The notes beneath the pieces are model-generated. The model had not been told where the DNA came from, ran no database searches, and saw only the letters and a list, made by a program, of their open reading frames with translations. The position numbers were made by a program, and so were the translations under genes. A DNA stretch of 64,000 bases from an uncultured Eubacteriales bacterium (lineage in GTDB: Bacteria > Bacillota > Clostridia > Christensenellales > Borkfalkiaceae): NCBI GenBank assembly GCA_900542935.1, contig UQPN01000010.1, positions 1 through 64,000 of the forward strand, given 5' to 3'. Positions 18,812-27,732 of this stretch are shown piece after piece; the stretch's first letter is position 1; the number at the start of each line of letters is the position of its first letter.

Positions 18812-20014
18812 TTGAAATCCTTAAAAGAATTGTATAAAATCGGCAGAGGTCCTTCCAGTTCCCACACCATCGGACCGGAACGCGTGGCGTACTACGCCGT
18901 CGAAAACTTCGGCAAAGGCGATTACACGGCGGAATTATTCGGTTCTCTCGCTCTTACGGGCAAAGGGCACGGCACCGATCGCGTGCTGAAAGAAGTTCTC
19001 GGCGAAAACACGAAGATTATTTTCGACGCGCGCGCAAAAGAGCTGAAACACCCCAACACGCTGAAATTATACAAAACGGAAAACGGCGAAAACATCCTTG
19101 TCTGCACGGCGCAGAGCGTCGGCGGCGGCAGCGTCGTCATCAACGGCAAACCCTACCCCGATACCCCGGACGTATATCCGCAGAAAAATTTCGCCGCCGT
19201 CCGCAAATTCATCGAAGAAAACAACCTTTCTCTGCCCGATTACGTAAAATTTTACGAACCGGACGTGTTTTTTTACCTGAAAAACGTATGGAACGCCATG
19301 AAAGAAAGCGTGGAGCGCGGTTTACGGAAAGACGGCGTTCTTCCCGGCGCCCTGCGGCTGGAAAGAAAGGCGAAAACGCTGTATTTCGCGGAAGCGAAAT
19401 TCGAAACGTCCGTCATGCGCGAAAACAGAAAACTCGCTTCCTACGCGTTCGCCGTAGCGGAAGAAAACGCCGATAACGGAATTATCGTAACCGCGCCCAC
19501 CTGCGGCGCCGCGGGCATTCTCCCCGCCGTGTTATACTATATGTACCGCGATAACAACGTGCCGGAAGAAGAAATTCTCAACGCGCTCGCCGCGGCGGGC
19601 GTCGTAGGCAACGTCGTCAAACAGAACGCTTCAATAAGCGGCGCGGAATGCGGTTGTCAGGCGGAAGTCGGGGTTGCCTGCTCCATGGCGGCAGCCGCGC
19701 TTTCTTCCATATTCTGCCTCGATTCCGACGGCGTTGAATGTTCCGCGGAAATCGCGCTCGAACACAACCTCGGCTTAACGTGCGATCCCGTGCTCGGTCT
19801 GGTGCAGATTCCCTGCATCGAACGCAACGCGGTAGCCGCCATCGAAGCCGTAAACGCCGTCACTCTTTCGAAATCGCTGAAAAACAAACGCAAAATCTCG
19901 TTCGACAACGTGGTGAAAGTCATGTACGAAACGGGCAAAGACATGAACACCCGCTACCGCGAAACTTCCACGGGCGGGCTGGCTTCGTTATACGGAAGCG
20001 ATGCGGATAAATAA
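18812..20014 (+). CDS. sdaA: L-serine dehydratase (iron-sulfur, single chain)
   Basis: Deaminates L-serine to pyruvate and ammonia using a 4Fe-4S cluster. 400 residues combine the beta part (RGPSSSHTIGPERVA at the N-terminus) and the alpha part with cluster and substrate cysteines in APTCGAAGILPAVLYY, CGCQAEVGVACS and CDPVLGLVQIPC. The start is TTG 18812: GGAGG lies 8 nt upstream and the protein then begins exactly where family members do. Reading the frame back to an ATG would enter the tRNA. Somewhat short for a single-chain enzyme. It heads a plus-strand island in a minus-strand arm. Confidence 0.92.
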   Translation: MKSLKELYKIGRGPSSSHTIGPERVAYYAVENFGKGDYTAELFGSLALTGKGHGTDRVLKEVLGENTKIIFDARAKELKHPNTLKLYKTENGENILVCTAQSVGGGSVVINGKPYPDTPDVYPQKNFAAVRKFIEENNLSLPDYVKFYEPDVFFYLKNVWNAMKESVERGLRKDGVLPGALRLERKAKTLYFAEAKFETSVMRENRKLASYAFAVAEENADNGIIVTAPTCGAAGILPAVLYYMYRDNNVPEEEILNALAAAGVVGNVVKQNASISGAECGCQAEVGVACSMAAAALSSIFCLDSDGVECSAEIALEHNLGLTCDPVLGLVQIPCIERNAVAAIEAVNAVTLSKSLKNKRKISFDNVVKVMYETGKDMNTRYRETSTGGLASLYGSDADK

Positions 20015-20046
20015 ACGGCCGCACAAATAAAATTCCGCCCGCGCGC

Positions 20047-20075
20047 TTGCTTTTTTTCTCCGCGCGTGGTATAAT
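20047..20075 (+). promoter_or_regulatory. holB promoter
   Basis: TTGCTT (20047-20052), 17 nt, TATAAT (20070-20075) with an extended-10 TG. Confidence 0.75.
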
Positions 20076-20115
20076 GGTATCGTTAACACTACTTCACCCA
20101 CCGCGAGGCTTACGC

Positions 20116-21090
20116 ATGGAAAGACTGATCAGGCATACCAACGCATATAAAACGCAGCGGTTGTACGCTTCGCAGGGAAAATTGCGCCACGCGTATTTTC
20201 TGCTTTTTCCCGATTCCGGCTCTCTGCGCGAAGTTTTAAAAATTTTCGCAACGCTGTTTTTCGAACGCAACGCAAAAACCGAAACCGATCGCGCGCGCGT
20301 CGAATCTTTAATTAAAAAAGAATCGTACGCGGATTGTATTTTTTATCCGGAAGCGGGCAAAAAATTCTCTGTGGCGGATGCGGAAGCCGTGGAAGAGGAA
20401 TGTATTCTCCGCCCCGTGGAAGGCGAAACGAAATTGTTCGTCATCGGCGATTTTTCCGAAGCCACGAAAGAAGCGCAGAACAAAATGCTGAAAATGCTGG
20501 AAGAACCGCCCGAAGGAGTCAGCTTTCTTCTCGGCGCCACCTCCTCGTTTTCCGTGCTGCCCACGGTCCTTTCCCGCGTGGAAAAAATCGAAATTCCGGC
20601 TTTTTCCGAAAGCGAAATCACCGCGTATCTGTTAAGAAACGTTCCTTCTCTTACCGAACGGGACGCGGCGTTATGCGCAAAATCGTCGGGCGGCATTCCG
20701 GGAAAAGCGCTCGAACTTGCTTCCGGCGGATATTTTAAAGAACTCACGCAGGCGGCATGGAATCTCTGTTTTTCAACGCCCTCTTCGCTTCCTTATCTCG
20801 TACGCGAATACGGCGCGACGAAATACCCGAAAGAGCTTCTGTCGCTTCTTAAAATCATTTATTTCGACGCGCTGAAGCTTAAAATCTCAAAAGAGCGCAA
20901 CTTAACGTTTCCCGGCAGCGTTTCCGATAACGAAAACGTGATAAAACTTGCCGGGCAATATCGGAAAGGAGAGCTGTTAAAGGCGCTCAACGTCCTTTCC
21001 GACGGCGAACGCCAACTGTATTTCAACGGCTCGTTCGCACAGATTTTAGAAATCTCACTCAGTAAAATTCTTGCCGGAAACCGCGGATAA
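20116..21090 (+). CDS. holB: DNA polymerase III delta-prime subunit
   Basis: Clamp-loader subunit, 324 residues from ATG 20116 (GAGG upstream). The segment KLFVIGDFSEATKEAQNKMLKMLEEPPEGVSFLL corresponds to the AAA+ sensor region conserved in HolB/DnaX. The Walker A loop is absent (HAYFLLFPDSGS), as in delta-prime subunits, which do not bind ATP. It sits directly before ricT, the same order as holB-yaaT in B. subtilis. Confidence 0.85.
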   Translation: MERLIRHTNAYKTQRLYASQGKLRHAYFLLFPDSGSLREVLKIFATLFFERNAKTETDRARVESLIKKESYADCIFYPEAGKKFSVADAEAVEEECILRPVEGETKLFVIGDFSEATKEAQNKMLKMLEEPPEGVSFLLGATSSFSVLPTVLSRVEKIEIPAFSESEITAYLLRNVPSLTERDAALCAKSSGGIPGKALELASGGYFKELTQAAWNLCFSTPSSLPYLVREYGATKYPKELLSLLKIIYFDALKLKISKERNLTFPGSVSDNENVIKLAGQYRKGELLKALNVLSDGERQLYFNGSFAQILEISLSKILAGNRG

Positions 21091-21124
21091 CGCGCAAAAA
21101 TCAGGCAATTTCAGGAAATTTTTT

Positions 21125-22213
21125 ATGATTAAAGTAGTCGTCATCAAATTCAAAAGCGGCGGAAAACTGTACTATTTCGCGCCGAAAGCGGGCGAAGAAT
21201 ACAAACGCAACATGCCCGTCATCGTAGAAACTTCGAAAGGCGTCGAATACGCGTGGGTGGCGTACCCCGAAAAAGAAATCGACGAATCGGAAATCACTCC
21301 GCCGTTAAAAAGCGTAGTGCGTATCGCCACGCCGAAAGATACCGAATTTTACGAGTCTTGCCTCGCAAAAAAGCCGGAAGCCATGGATATCTGCCGCAAA
21401 AAAATCATCGAGCTCGGTCTGGATATGAAACTCGTCGATTGCGAATACGCATTCGACGGTTCGAAAATCGTATTTTTCTTCACGTCGGCGGGCAGAGTAG
21501 ATTTTCGCGAACTGGTGCGGGCGCTTGCGGCGGCGTTTCATAACCGCATCGAACTTCGTCAGGTAGGCACGCGCGACGAAACGAAATATCTCGGCGGCAT
21601 CGCCCCGTGCGGCAGAGTGTGCTGCTGCGCAGGAAATATGCCCGAATTTAAAAAAGTCTCCATTAAAATGGCGAAAAATCAGGGACTTTCTCTTAATCCG
21701 GGAAAAATCAGCGGACTCTGCGGCAGGCTGATGTGCTGTTTAAGCTACGAAAACGATTATTACGCGGAAGCATTCAAGCAGGTTCCGAAAATCGGTTCCG
21801 AAGCCTCCGCCGCAGACGGCACGGGTACGGTGATTGCCGTAAATATGTTGAAAATGACGGCGAAACTGCGCATTACCGATAACGCCGGCAACGTCGCCTA
21901 CCGCGATTACAACGTTTCCGATCTGCGTTTCAAAAAGCCCGTGCAAAACTCCGCTCCCGAAGAAAAAGAGGACGACGAATCGGACGGTTTCCCCGCGGAT
22001 ACCGCCGAAAACAACACGCGTGCCGATTCGGGAGAAAAAAACGGCAAAAATTTTAAAAAAAATAAAAACAAACCCCGCGGCGCGCACGGCGCCGAAAACG
22101 CAGCCCCCGGCGCACAACGCAACAACAATAACAACAATAATAATAAACGCCAAAACGACGGCGCGGATAAGAAGCCGTCGGCAAACGTATTCGACAGTTC
22201 TTCTATTTTTTAA
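21125..22213 (+). CDS. ricT: PSP1-domain protein RicT (YaaT)
   Basis: 362 residues. The PSP1 core (about 20-240) has the cysteine groups CGRVCCCAGN and GLCGRLMCCLSYE that bind the iron-sulfur clusters of the RicA-RicF-RicT complex, which aids RNase Y in mRNA maturation in B. subtilis. A C-terminal tail of about 90 residues is disordered, Asn/Lys/Glu-rich and includes a run of eight Asn. The start follows AGGAA. Confidence 0.9.
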   Translation: MIKVVVIKFKSGGKLYYFAPKAGEEYKRNMPVIVETSKGVEYAWVAYPEKEIDESEITPPLKSVVRIATPKDTEFYESCLAKKPEAMDICRKKIIELGLDMKLVDCEYAFDGSKIVFFFTSAGRVDFRELVRALAAAFHNRIELRQVGTRDETKYLGGIAPCGRVCCCAGNMPEFKKVSIKMAKNQGLSLNPGKISGLCGRLMCCLSYENDYYAEAFKQVPKIGSEASAADGTGTVIAVNMLKMTAKLRITDNAGNVAYRDYNVSDLRFKKPVQNSAPEEKEDDESDGFPADTAENNTRADSGEKNGKNFKKNKNKPRGAHGAENAAPGAQRNNNNNNNNKRQNDGADKKPSANVFDSSSIF

Positions 22214-22247
22214 AAGCCGTTTGTTAAGTATATTTACAAGTGTTTTT

Positions 22248-22272
22248 TCCCGCCGCACGGCGGGATTTTTTT
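22248..22272 (+). terminator. terminator after ricT
   Basis: Perfect stem TCCCGCCG/CGGCGGGA with a 2-nt loop and seven T. Confidence 0.88.
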
Positions 22273-22410
22273 ATTCTTAAAAACACGTTATTTTCACCCA
22301 TGGTCATGGGATTCTGTATAACGCGCCTGTATTTTTTGTTGTCCGCCTCGAATTGTTTAAAATAAAAAACGAAACGATGTTATGTTCGTCCCGTCTTTTT
22401 CATTTCATAT

Positions 22411-22447
22411 CAAAACAGGGGGCGAATTTTCCATCCGCCCCCGTTTT
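22411..22447 (-). terminator. terminator after jag
   Basis: On the minus strand CGGGGGCGGA/TCGCCCCCTG followed by TTTTGAT, 14 nt past the jag stop. It ends the rpmH-to-jag transcript. Confidence 0.75.
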
Positions 22448-22460
22448 TAATTCGTTTTAT

Positions 22461-23501
22461 TTAATCTTCTTTGTCGCTGCCGTCGTGTCCGCTGTTGCCG
22501 AGGAAAGTTCCGAAGAAATCGTTATCCGGCTTTTTGTACACGGCCGAACGATCGCCGGAAGGGCGTCTGTCGCGGTTGAAGCCGCCTTTTTCGCCTCTGC
22601 CGCCGTTACGGTTATAACCGCCGCGCCCGCCGCGATTCTCTCTGTCGCCGCGGAAACCGTCGCGATAGCCCTTATTGAAGCCTCTGCCGCCTCTGCCGTT
22701 TCTGTCGCCGTCGCGCTTGTCGTAGCCTGCGTACAACGCGGGGCGGTCGTCCTCAACGCCCACGGGAATAATCACGATATAGCGCGCGGGTTCTTTTCCC
22801 TCGCTCTCCGTGGTAACTTCTTTGTTTTCGGAAAGAGCTGCGTGAATAATACGGCGTTCGTACGGATTCATCGGCTCCAGACGGATTTTTCTGCCCAGAC
22901 GAACCGCTTTTGCCGCAAGGTTGTTTGCCAGTCTTTCCAGCGTTTCTTCTCTGTTTTCGCGGTAGTTTTCGCAATCTACCACCACGCGCTTATAATCTTC
23001 TCTGCCGATGTTCGCCACGGCGCCCGCCAACGTCTGTGCCGCGTCCAGCACCATGCCTTTTTTACCGATCAGCGCATTGTTGTTTGCCGCCGTTACGTTG
23101 ATGATGATTTTTTCGTTCTCGGCAACCAGCTCCGTCGTCGCCGCTATGTTCATAATCTCAAACAGCCCGTCCAGAAATTCCACGGCTCTCTCGCCGTCCG
23201 TCTTTCCTTGCTCGTTCGTCTGAATCTTCGAAAGCCGCTTTTTCTTCTCTTCCGCGACGGTTTCTTTGTTTTCCGTCGCCGTTTCCGCTTCGCAGTTATC
23301 GCATAATTTTTCGCCGTTTACGCCGCAGGCGGAGCAAAGGGGAGCTATTTCCACGCGCGCCTTCACCGAACCGAACAATTTCTTTTTGCCTTCTTCAAGT
23401 ACGCGGATTTCCGCGTTTTCTCTCGTCAGCCCCAAATCTTTCAAACCGATCTCTATCGCCTCATCCGTGGTCTTTCCGGTATATTCCTTAAATTTCTGCA
23501 T
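22461..23501 (-). CDS. khpB: RNA-binding protein Jag (KhpB/EloR) with zinc motif and RGG tail
   Basis: 346 residues: Jag-N at about 1-52, KH domain with NALIGKKGMVLDA near 143-155, and R3H domain with PYERRIIH (R216, H220). Jag/KhpB binds RNA and influences cell elongation and division in Gram-positives. Two additions stand out: a CX2C-X7-CX2C zinc-finger-like motif (C56, C59, C67, C70) between Jag-N and KH, and a tail of about 80 residues rich in Arg/Gly (RGG-like). Downstream of yidC, the usual place. Confidence 0.92.
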   Translation of the reverse strand: MQKFKEYTGKTTDEAIEIGLKDLGLTRENAEIRVLEEGKKKLFGSVKARVEIAPLCSACGVNGEKLCDNCEAETATENKETVAEEKKKRLSKIQTNEQGKTDGERAVEFLDGLFEIMNIAATTELVAENEKIIINVTAANNNALIGKKGMVLDAAQTLAGAVANIGREDYKRVVVDCENYRENREETLERLANNLAAKAVRLGRKIRLEPMNPYERRIIHAALSENKEVTTESEGKEPARYIVIIPVGVEDDRPALYAGYDKRDGDRNGRGGRGFNKGYRDGFRGDRENRGGRGGYNRNGGRGEKGGFNRDRRPSGDRSAVYKKPDNDFFGTFLGNSGHDGSDKED

Positions 23502-23543
23502 TTTTTTAAAAATCTCCTTATAAAGTTCCGTTTCAAGAAATTT

Positions 23544-24911
23544 TTATTTTTTCTTTTTCTCGTCTTTGCCGCTCTGATAGGTTCTTCCGGGAAAGCGGTT
23601 GTCATACTTCTGCTGCAGTTTCTTTTCTTCCTGCTTCGTCATCGCTACGGTTACCGCTTTATTGATAATCAGCGTCATAATCATCGATACCACGTTGCTC
23701 GTAACCATATAAATCGAGAACGCCGCCGAATACATGAACGAGAAGATGGCGAACATCACCGTCATCACCACCATCATCATTTTCTGATTTGCCGCGCCCG
23801 TACCGTCCGCCGAAGAAAACTTCTGCTGTTCTTTCTGCGAACGCATCGTAATAAACTGCTGCAACAGAATCGTACCGATGGAAAGCACGATTAAAATATA
23901 ATACCCGTTCGCCTGCGTTTTGTAATCGCCCAGCTTCTCCGTTACTATATTGTAGCTTGTTTCGTCATACGGCGAAACCGACTGCTTATCGAATTTATTC
24001 AGCACGGAGGACTGGAAATCGGAATATTTCAGCACCGGGTGCTTAAAGCTCGCGTCCGTCTGCCATATATTCTTTATCCAAAGGAATTTCATGCTGTGCG
24101 AAACGGTGCTTTCGTACACCTTTTTCACGTTTTCTTTGGCGTTTTCCGCAATCGCCGCCGCGCATTCGTCCGCGCTCAGTGCCGTGCCGTGCGCCGCGTT
24201 GTATTTGTCCGCGTCCACGAAATATTGCTTGTCCGCGCCCGTAATATACGCGATTTTTTCTTCCGCGTCCGTAAAATACGCAAGCCGATTATCTTCGCCC
24301 GTCGGCACCTGTACGGCAATCGCCACGCTGTGCGTATCGTCCAGAACGATATAATAGGCGCCGCTGCCGTCCTCCGTCAGCGCATAGCCGGTGGACGTCA
24401 GATTCCCCGTAAAAATGTTTTCGTCCTTGATTACCGCCGTGTTTTCAAACACCGCCGCGTGGTACGAATCCACCAGCGCGTTGTAATTGTTCAGATCGGC
24501 GAATTGCGAGTATTTATTGAACGCGTTAATCGCCACAAAGAAGATGACGATGGATAAAATGGCGGGCAGACAAGAGGAAAACATCGAAATGCCGTTTTCC
24601 TTGTACATTTCCATCAGCTTCTGATTGTACGCCGCTTTGTCGTTCGCGTACTGTTTCTGAAGCTTTTCCATTTTCGCCTGATTTTCTTTCATCTTGGCGT
24701 TCTGTTTCGTCATCGATACTCTCTGATAAATATCGAACGGCAGAACGATGGCTTTCAGCACCAGCGAGAACAAAATAATGCCCACGCCCACGCTGCCAAC
24801 GCTTTCGATGAGGTTTCTGATGATGCGCGAAATCCAGTTCAGGCTCACCACGTCCGTTTTGCCGAACGTGATAATCTTCGCCGTCGTCGCTAAAATTTGA
24901 AATATCTGCAT
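23544..24911 (-). CDS. yidC: membrane protein insertase YidC with a large inserted domain
   Basis: 455 residues against about 260-290 in most Gram-positive YidC proteins. Helix 1 about 42-60, cytoplasmic hairpin 61-110, helix 2 about 112-130, helices 3-5 between 337 and 420, basic tail. The groove arginine of the family appears to be lysine (K53 in VLKAIVLP). The excess lies between helices 2 and 3: about 130 residues (roughly 140-270) precede the conserved FLWIKNIW segment, and by family topology they face outside. No lipobox is apparent. It inserts proteins with or without SecYEG. Confidence 0.93.
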   Translation of the reverse strand: MQIFQILATTAKIITFGKTDVVSLNWISRIIRNLIESVGSVGVGIILFSLVLKAIVLPFDIYQRVSMTKQNAKMKENQAKMEKLQKQYANDKAAYNQKLMEMYKENGISMFSSCLPAILSIVIFFVAINAFNKYSQFADLNNYNALVDSYHAAVFENTAVIKDENIFTGNLTSTGYALTEDGSGAYYIVLDDTHSVAIAVQVPTGEDNRLAYFTDAEEKIAYITGADKQYFVDADKYNAAHGTALSADECAAAIAENAKENVKKVYESTVSHSMKFLWIKNIWQTDASFKHPVLKYSDFQSSVLNKFDKQSVSPYDETSYNIVTEKLGDYKTQANGYYILIVLSIGTILLQQFITMRSQKEQQKFSSADGTGAANQKMMMVVMTVMFAIFSFMYSAAFSIYMVTSNVVSMIMTLIINKAVTVAMTKQEEKKLQQKYDNRFPGRTYQSGKDEKKKK

Positions 24912-24952
24912 GTTTTAAATTTCCGTCAATGTTTTTTCGGTTTTTCAAGCGG

Positions 24953-25294
24953 TTACATCACCCATTTTTTGTACCGGTTTTCTTTCGGAGGGTCGTATCC
25001 GCCTTTCGAAAAAGGGTTGCAACGCAAAATTCTGAACGCTCCTAAAAGTATTCCCTCTATCACGCCGCGGTTGTTGATGCTTTCCAGCGTATACTGCGAA
25101 CAGGTGGGGCGGTATAAACACGTATGCCGCGAAATGTGGCGCTGATAAAAGATAATCAGGCGCATGCAAAGCATTTTCAGATACGGTTTAAAAATTTTCG
25201 AAAGTACACGTTTGTTCACGTAAAACAAATCGGAAAGCGAAGGCAACGGCACGAAGTCCGCGTAAAAATCGGCAACGCCGTCCGCCCGTTTCAC
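24953..25294 (-). CDS. yidD: membrane protein insertion efficiency factor YidD
   Basis: 113 residues. The family core HTCLYRPTCSQYTLESINNRGVIEGILLG...RCNPFSKGGYDP is complete. The start is GTG 25294, overlapping the rnpA stop as GTGA, with GGAG upstream; this gives a 40-residue N-terminal extension before the core, longer than usual. An internal ATG near the core is the alternative. It sits between rnpA and yidC as in many bacteria. Confidence 0.9.
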   Translation of the reverse strand: MKRADGVADFYADFVPLPSLSDLFYVNKRVLSKIFKPYLKMLCMRLIIFYQRHISRHTCLYRPTCSQYTLESINNRGVIEGILLGAFRILRCNPFSKGGYDPPKENRYKKWVM

Positions 25295-25608
25295 AGTTTT
25301 TTTCTCCGGATCATTTCTTGTACGTCTTTATCGAACGTCGCAAACGAGTATTCGTCCCGCACTTTCGGCAGACACACGATTTTATACGTGCCTTTCATTT
25401 TGTTTACGTTCAGGCGAAACGCCTCGCGCACCAGCCGCTTAATACGGTTTCTCTGCACGCTTTTTCCGTGTTTTTTTCCCACGGAAACGGCAAAATAATT
25501 TTCTTCCGCCGGCAGATACAAAAGCGTAAGACTCCCCGAAAACGCGCGCGAACCGCTTTTGAAAAGGTTCTGCATTTCGGATTGTTTTTTCAGTCTTTTA
25601 TATTCCAC
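25291..25608 (-). CDS. rnpA: ribonuclease P protein component
   Basis: Protein subunit of RNase P, which trims tRNA 5' ends. 105 residues from GTG 25608, where the family usually begins (VEYKRLKKQSEMQNLFKSG). The signature KKHGKSVQRNRIKRLVREAFR is clear. The frame extends to an ATG at 25704, but those extra codons fall in a hairpin, so I consider them untranslated. It overlaps yidD by four bases. Confidence 0.88.
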   Translation of the reverse strand: MEYKRLKKQSEMQNLFKSGSRAFSGSLTLLYLPAEENYFAVSVGKKHGKSVQRNRIKRLVREAFRLNVNKMKGTYKIVCLPKVRDEYSFATFDKDVQEMIRRKKL

Positions 25609-25679
25609 TTTCAGCCCCGCAACCTTGCTTATCCGCCGTTTATATGCCTTAATTTCCCGCGTCTTTAAATAAAAGGAAC

Positions 25680-25720
25680 AGCCGCATAAGCCGTTTTCCG
25701 GCATCCATGCGGCTTTTTTT
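25680..25720. other. hairpin between rpmH and rnpA
   Basis: AGCCGCAT/ATGCGGCT stem with an internal CCGTTTTCCGG loop stem. The T run is on the plus strand, where no gene would need it. On the rpmH-rnpA mRNA it is a hairpin without a T tract, perhaps a processing site. Confidence 0.5.
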
Positions 25721-25782
25721 TCCGCTTTTACCCCCGCGGAAAACGTTTTTTACGGCGCGTTAAGCGTCTGCCCCGAAAAGAT

Positions 25783-25917
25783 TTACTTGGAAAGGTTCTT
25801 TCTTCCCTTGTTTCTTCTTCTCTTCAAAACGTTTCTGCCGCCTTTCGTAGACATTCTTTCTCTGAATCCGTGCACTTTGCTTCTCTGTCTTTTCTTGGGT
25901 TGATACGTTCTCTTCAT
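25783..25917 (-). CDS. rpmH: ribosomal protein L34
   Basis: 44 residues: [20 protein letters not shown] at the start, ending GRKNLSK. Full length and near-consensus. The start follows AAGGAG. It is the first gene of rpmH-rnpA-yidD-yidC-jag. Confidence 0.98.
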   Translation of the reverse strand: MKRTYQPKKRQRSKVHGFRERMSTKGGRNVLKRRRNKGRKNLSK

Positions 25918-25993
25918 TGTTTTGTTTCTCCTTCACGATAAAAATCGAATTTTTTTAAAGTATTTTCGCCGCAATTTCGCGCCGATCCCGTCT

Positions 25994-26023
25994 ATTATAC
26001 AGCAAAACGGCGCCTTTCGTCAA
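25994..26023 (-). promoter_or_regulatory. rpmH operon promoter
   Basis: Read leftward, TTGACG (26018-26023), 18 nt, TATAAT (25994-25999) with extended-10 TG. It lies directly after dnaN. Confidence 0.82.
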
Positions 26024-26027
26024 GCGT

Positions 26028-27128
26028 TTATGCCGTGGTTCTTACAGGTAAAATCAGATAAGCCCCGTATTTGTTTTCTTTGTTCTTCAGAACAAACGGC
26101 GCAATCGGCGTATTCATATACATCACGATCTCGTCCTCGTCCAAAGCTTTCAGCGCGTCCAGCACGTATTTGCCGTTCATCGCGATGCGGATTTCCTTGC
26201 CTTCCAGTTCCGCGTTCACCTTTTCCGCAACGTTGCCTATCTCGGAATTCGCCGTAACGAACACCGCGCCGCTTTTCACTTCCATGATGATCAGATTGTT
26301 TTTCTCGCCGCGGATCAGAACGCTCGCGCGCTCCACGCTTTCGATAAGTTCCGCGCGCCGCAGCGTAACCTCGGTAGTGAAAGAGGGGGGAAAAATATTT
26401 TCTCTCTTTACGAATTCGCCCGTATAAAGGCGGGAAATCAACGTGGTTTCGTCTACCACCACGCGCAGATGATTCGCCGAAAATTCCACTTTCAGAAGCT
26501 TGTCCGCGCCCGCCAGCATTCTCGAAATTTCGCCCAGCGTTCTCGCGGGACAAACGATTTTCTTGCCGTCGTCGCCGCTTTTCAGTTCGCATTCCGTCGT
26601 CGCCATTCTGTACCCGTCCAGAGCGGAAGCGCGCAGAATGTTTCCTTCCGTTTCCAGAAGGCAGCCCTTTAAAATGGGGCGGGAATCGTCGGAAGCGCAG
26701 CAGAAAATACTCCGCGCCACCAGATTTTTGAATTTTCCTTCTTCCACTTCGAATTCGCCCACGCTCTCGCCGCAATCCAGGCGGGGAAATTCGTCCGCGG
26801 GCAACACCTGCATGAACGAACGGGAATCGTCGTATCTTATTTCCACACCCTGTTCCACGGTGCCCACGGTAATCTGCGTATGAGAAATTTTGCCGATGAA
26901 ATCGGTGAACAGACGTCCGTTCACGCAGGCTTCGCCTTCTTCCAGCACGTCCGCTTTAAAACTTTTTTCTATCGATAATTCGCCGTCGTAAGCGGAAAGA
27001 GTAACGCCATCGTTTTTCACCTGCATTCTGATACATTCCAGAACGGGCGTAAGCGTTCTCACCGCGCAAGCCTTCACCACCGTAACGGCGGCTTCGGATA
27101 AATCGACGGAATCGCATACAAATTTCAT
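26028..27128 (-). CDS. dnaN: DNA polymerase III beta sliding clamp
   Basis: 366 residues from ATG 27128, preceded by GGGAGG; the frame stays open further upstream but without family similarity. Three clamp domains are recognisable, ending NKYGAYLILPVRTTA, with FEVEEGKFKNLVARSIFCCASDDSRPILKG in domain 2. Normally preceded by dnaA; here the upstream DNA is the putative origin and the next gene is rsmG on the other strand. Confidence 0.96.
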   Translation of the reverse strand: MKFVCDSVDLSEAAVTVVKACAVRTLTPVLECIRMQVKNDGVTLSAYDGELSIEKSFKADVLEEGEACVNGRLFTDFIGKISHTQITVGTVEQGVEIRYDDSRSFMQVLPADEFPRLDCGESVGEFEVEEGKFKNLVARSIFCCASDDSRPILKGCLLETEGNILRASALDGYRMATTECELKSGDDGKKIVCPARTLGEISRMLAGADKLLKVEFSANHLRVVVDETTLISRLYTGEFVKRENIFPPSFTTEVTLRRAELIESVERASVLIRGEKNNLIIMEVKSGAVFVTANSEIGNVAEKVNAELEGKEIRIAMNGKYVLDALKALDEDEIVMYMNTPIAPFVLKNKENKYGAYLILPVRTTA

Positions 27129-27208
27129 ATCTCTGTACCTCCCTTGCCGTTTTTTCTTCTGTCGAACAATGCGCAGAACGGAAAAAACAATTTTTCTTAT
27201 ACCCGTAC

Positions 27209-27237
27209 ATTTTACCATAAACCGTATGTTTTTGCAA
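27209..27237 (-). promoter_or_regulatory. dnaN promoter
   Basis: Read leftward, TTGCAA (27232-27237), 17 nt, TAAAAT (27209-27214). Confidence 0.75.
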
Positions 27238-27239
27238 GC

Positions 27240-27700
27240 AAAAACCTTTTGTAAGAAAAAATTTTCTCCTGATTTTCGCAATTTACGTTTTCGGGTTGAT
27301 TCCGAACGATTTTTTCGTTAATAGTTAATACCGCCCGCGCGAGCTCTCCCGCAGGAAGCGGATGTTGATTTAAAAAGAGAAATAAAGAATAATAGTAATA
27401 ATAATAAGCGCGGTGGATTTGTGCATATATACCTCAAAAAAGCGTTTTCGCCTTGAAAATAAAGGCTTTTTAGCTGTGTATATCTTCCGTTTTTTTGTGG
27501 ATAAACGGTGGAAAGTCGTCGTGGATAAGTGGAAAGTTTTTCACAAAGGAAAAATTTTATACATTTTGTTATTCATTTATGCATGTATAAAAGAATATAA
27601 AAAAGAAGAAAAAAGTTATCCACAATAAATGTGGACAACCTGTCCCTTGTGGAAAACGTTTGTTTTTAAATTTGTGGAAAACTTTTCCCGATGTGAAAAA
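27240..27700. other. oriC: putative chromosomal origin of replication (oriC)
   Basis: About 460 bp of AT-rich noncoding DNA between divergent dnaN and rsmG. DnaA boxes: perfect TGTGGATAA at 27496-27504 and TTATCCACA at 27616-27624; one-mismatch boxes at 27520-27528, 27630-27638, 27648-27656 and 27673-27681. Between the box groups is a very AT-rich segment (27545-27615), a candidate unwinding element. A TAA/TAG triplet run lies at 27388-27408. Most genes on each side point away from it, as for a bidirectional origin. Confidence 0.88.
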
Positions 27701-27703
27701 GCG

Positions 27704-27732
27704 TTGCGTTTTTCATCTGATTGTGCTATAAT
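27704..27732 (+). promoter_or_regulatory. rsmG promoter
   Basis: TTGCGT (27704-27709), 17 nt, TATAAT (27727-27732). The ATG follows 6 nt after the -10, predicting a leaderless transcript. Confidence 0.78.

Noticed and set aside
22297..22312. CCCATG-GT-CATGGG palindrome after ricT
   Set aside because: Short, between two terminators and not near a promoter; no function can be argued.
25609..25704. ATG 25704 as rnpA start
   Set aside because: Those codons are part of an RNA hairpin and have no similarity to RnpA.
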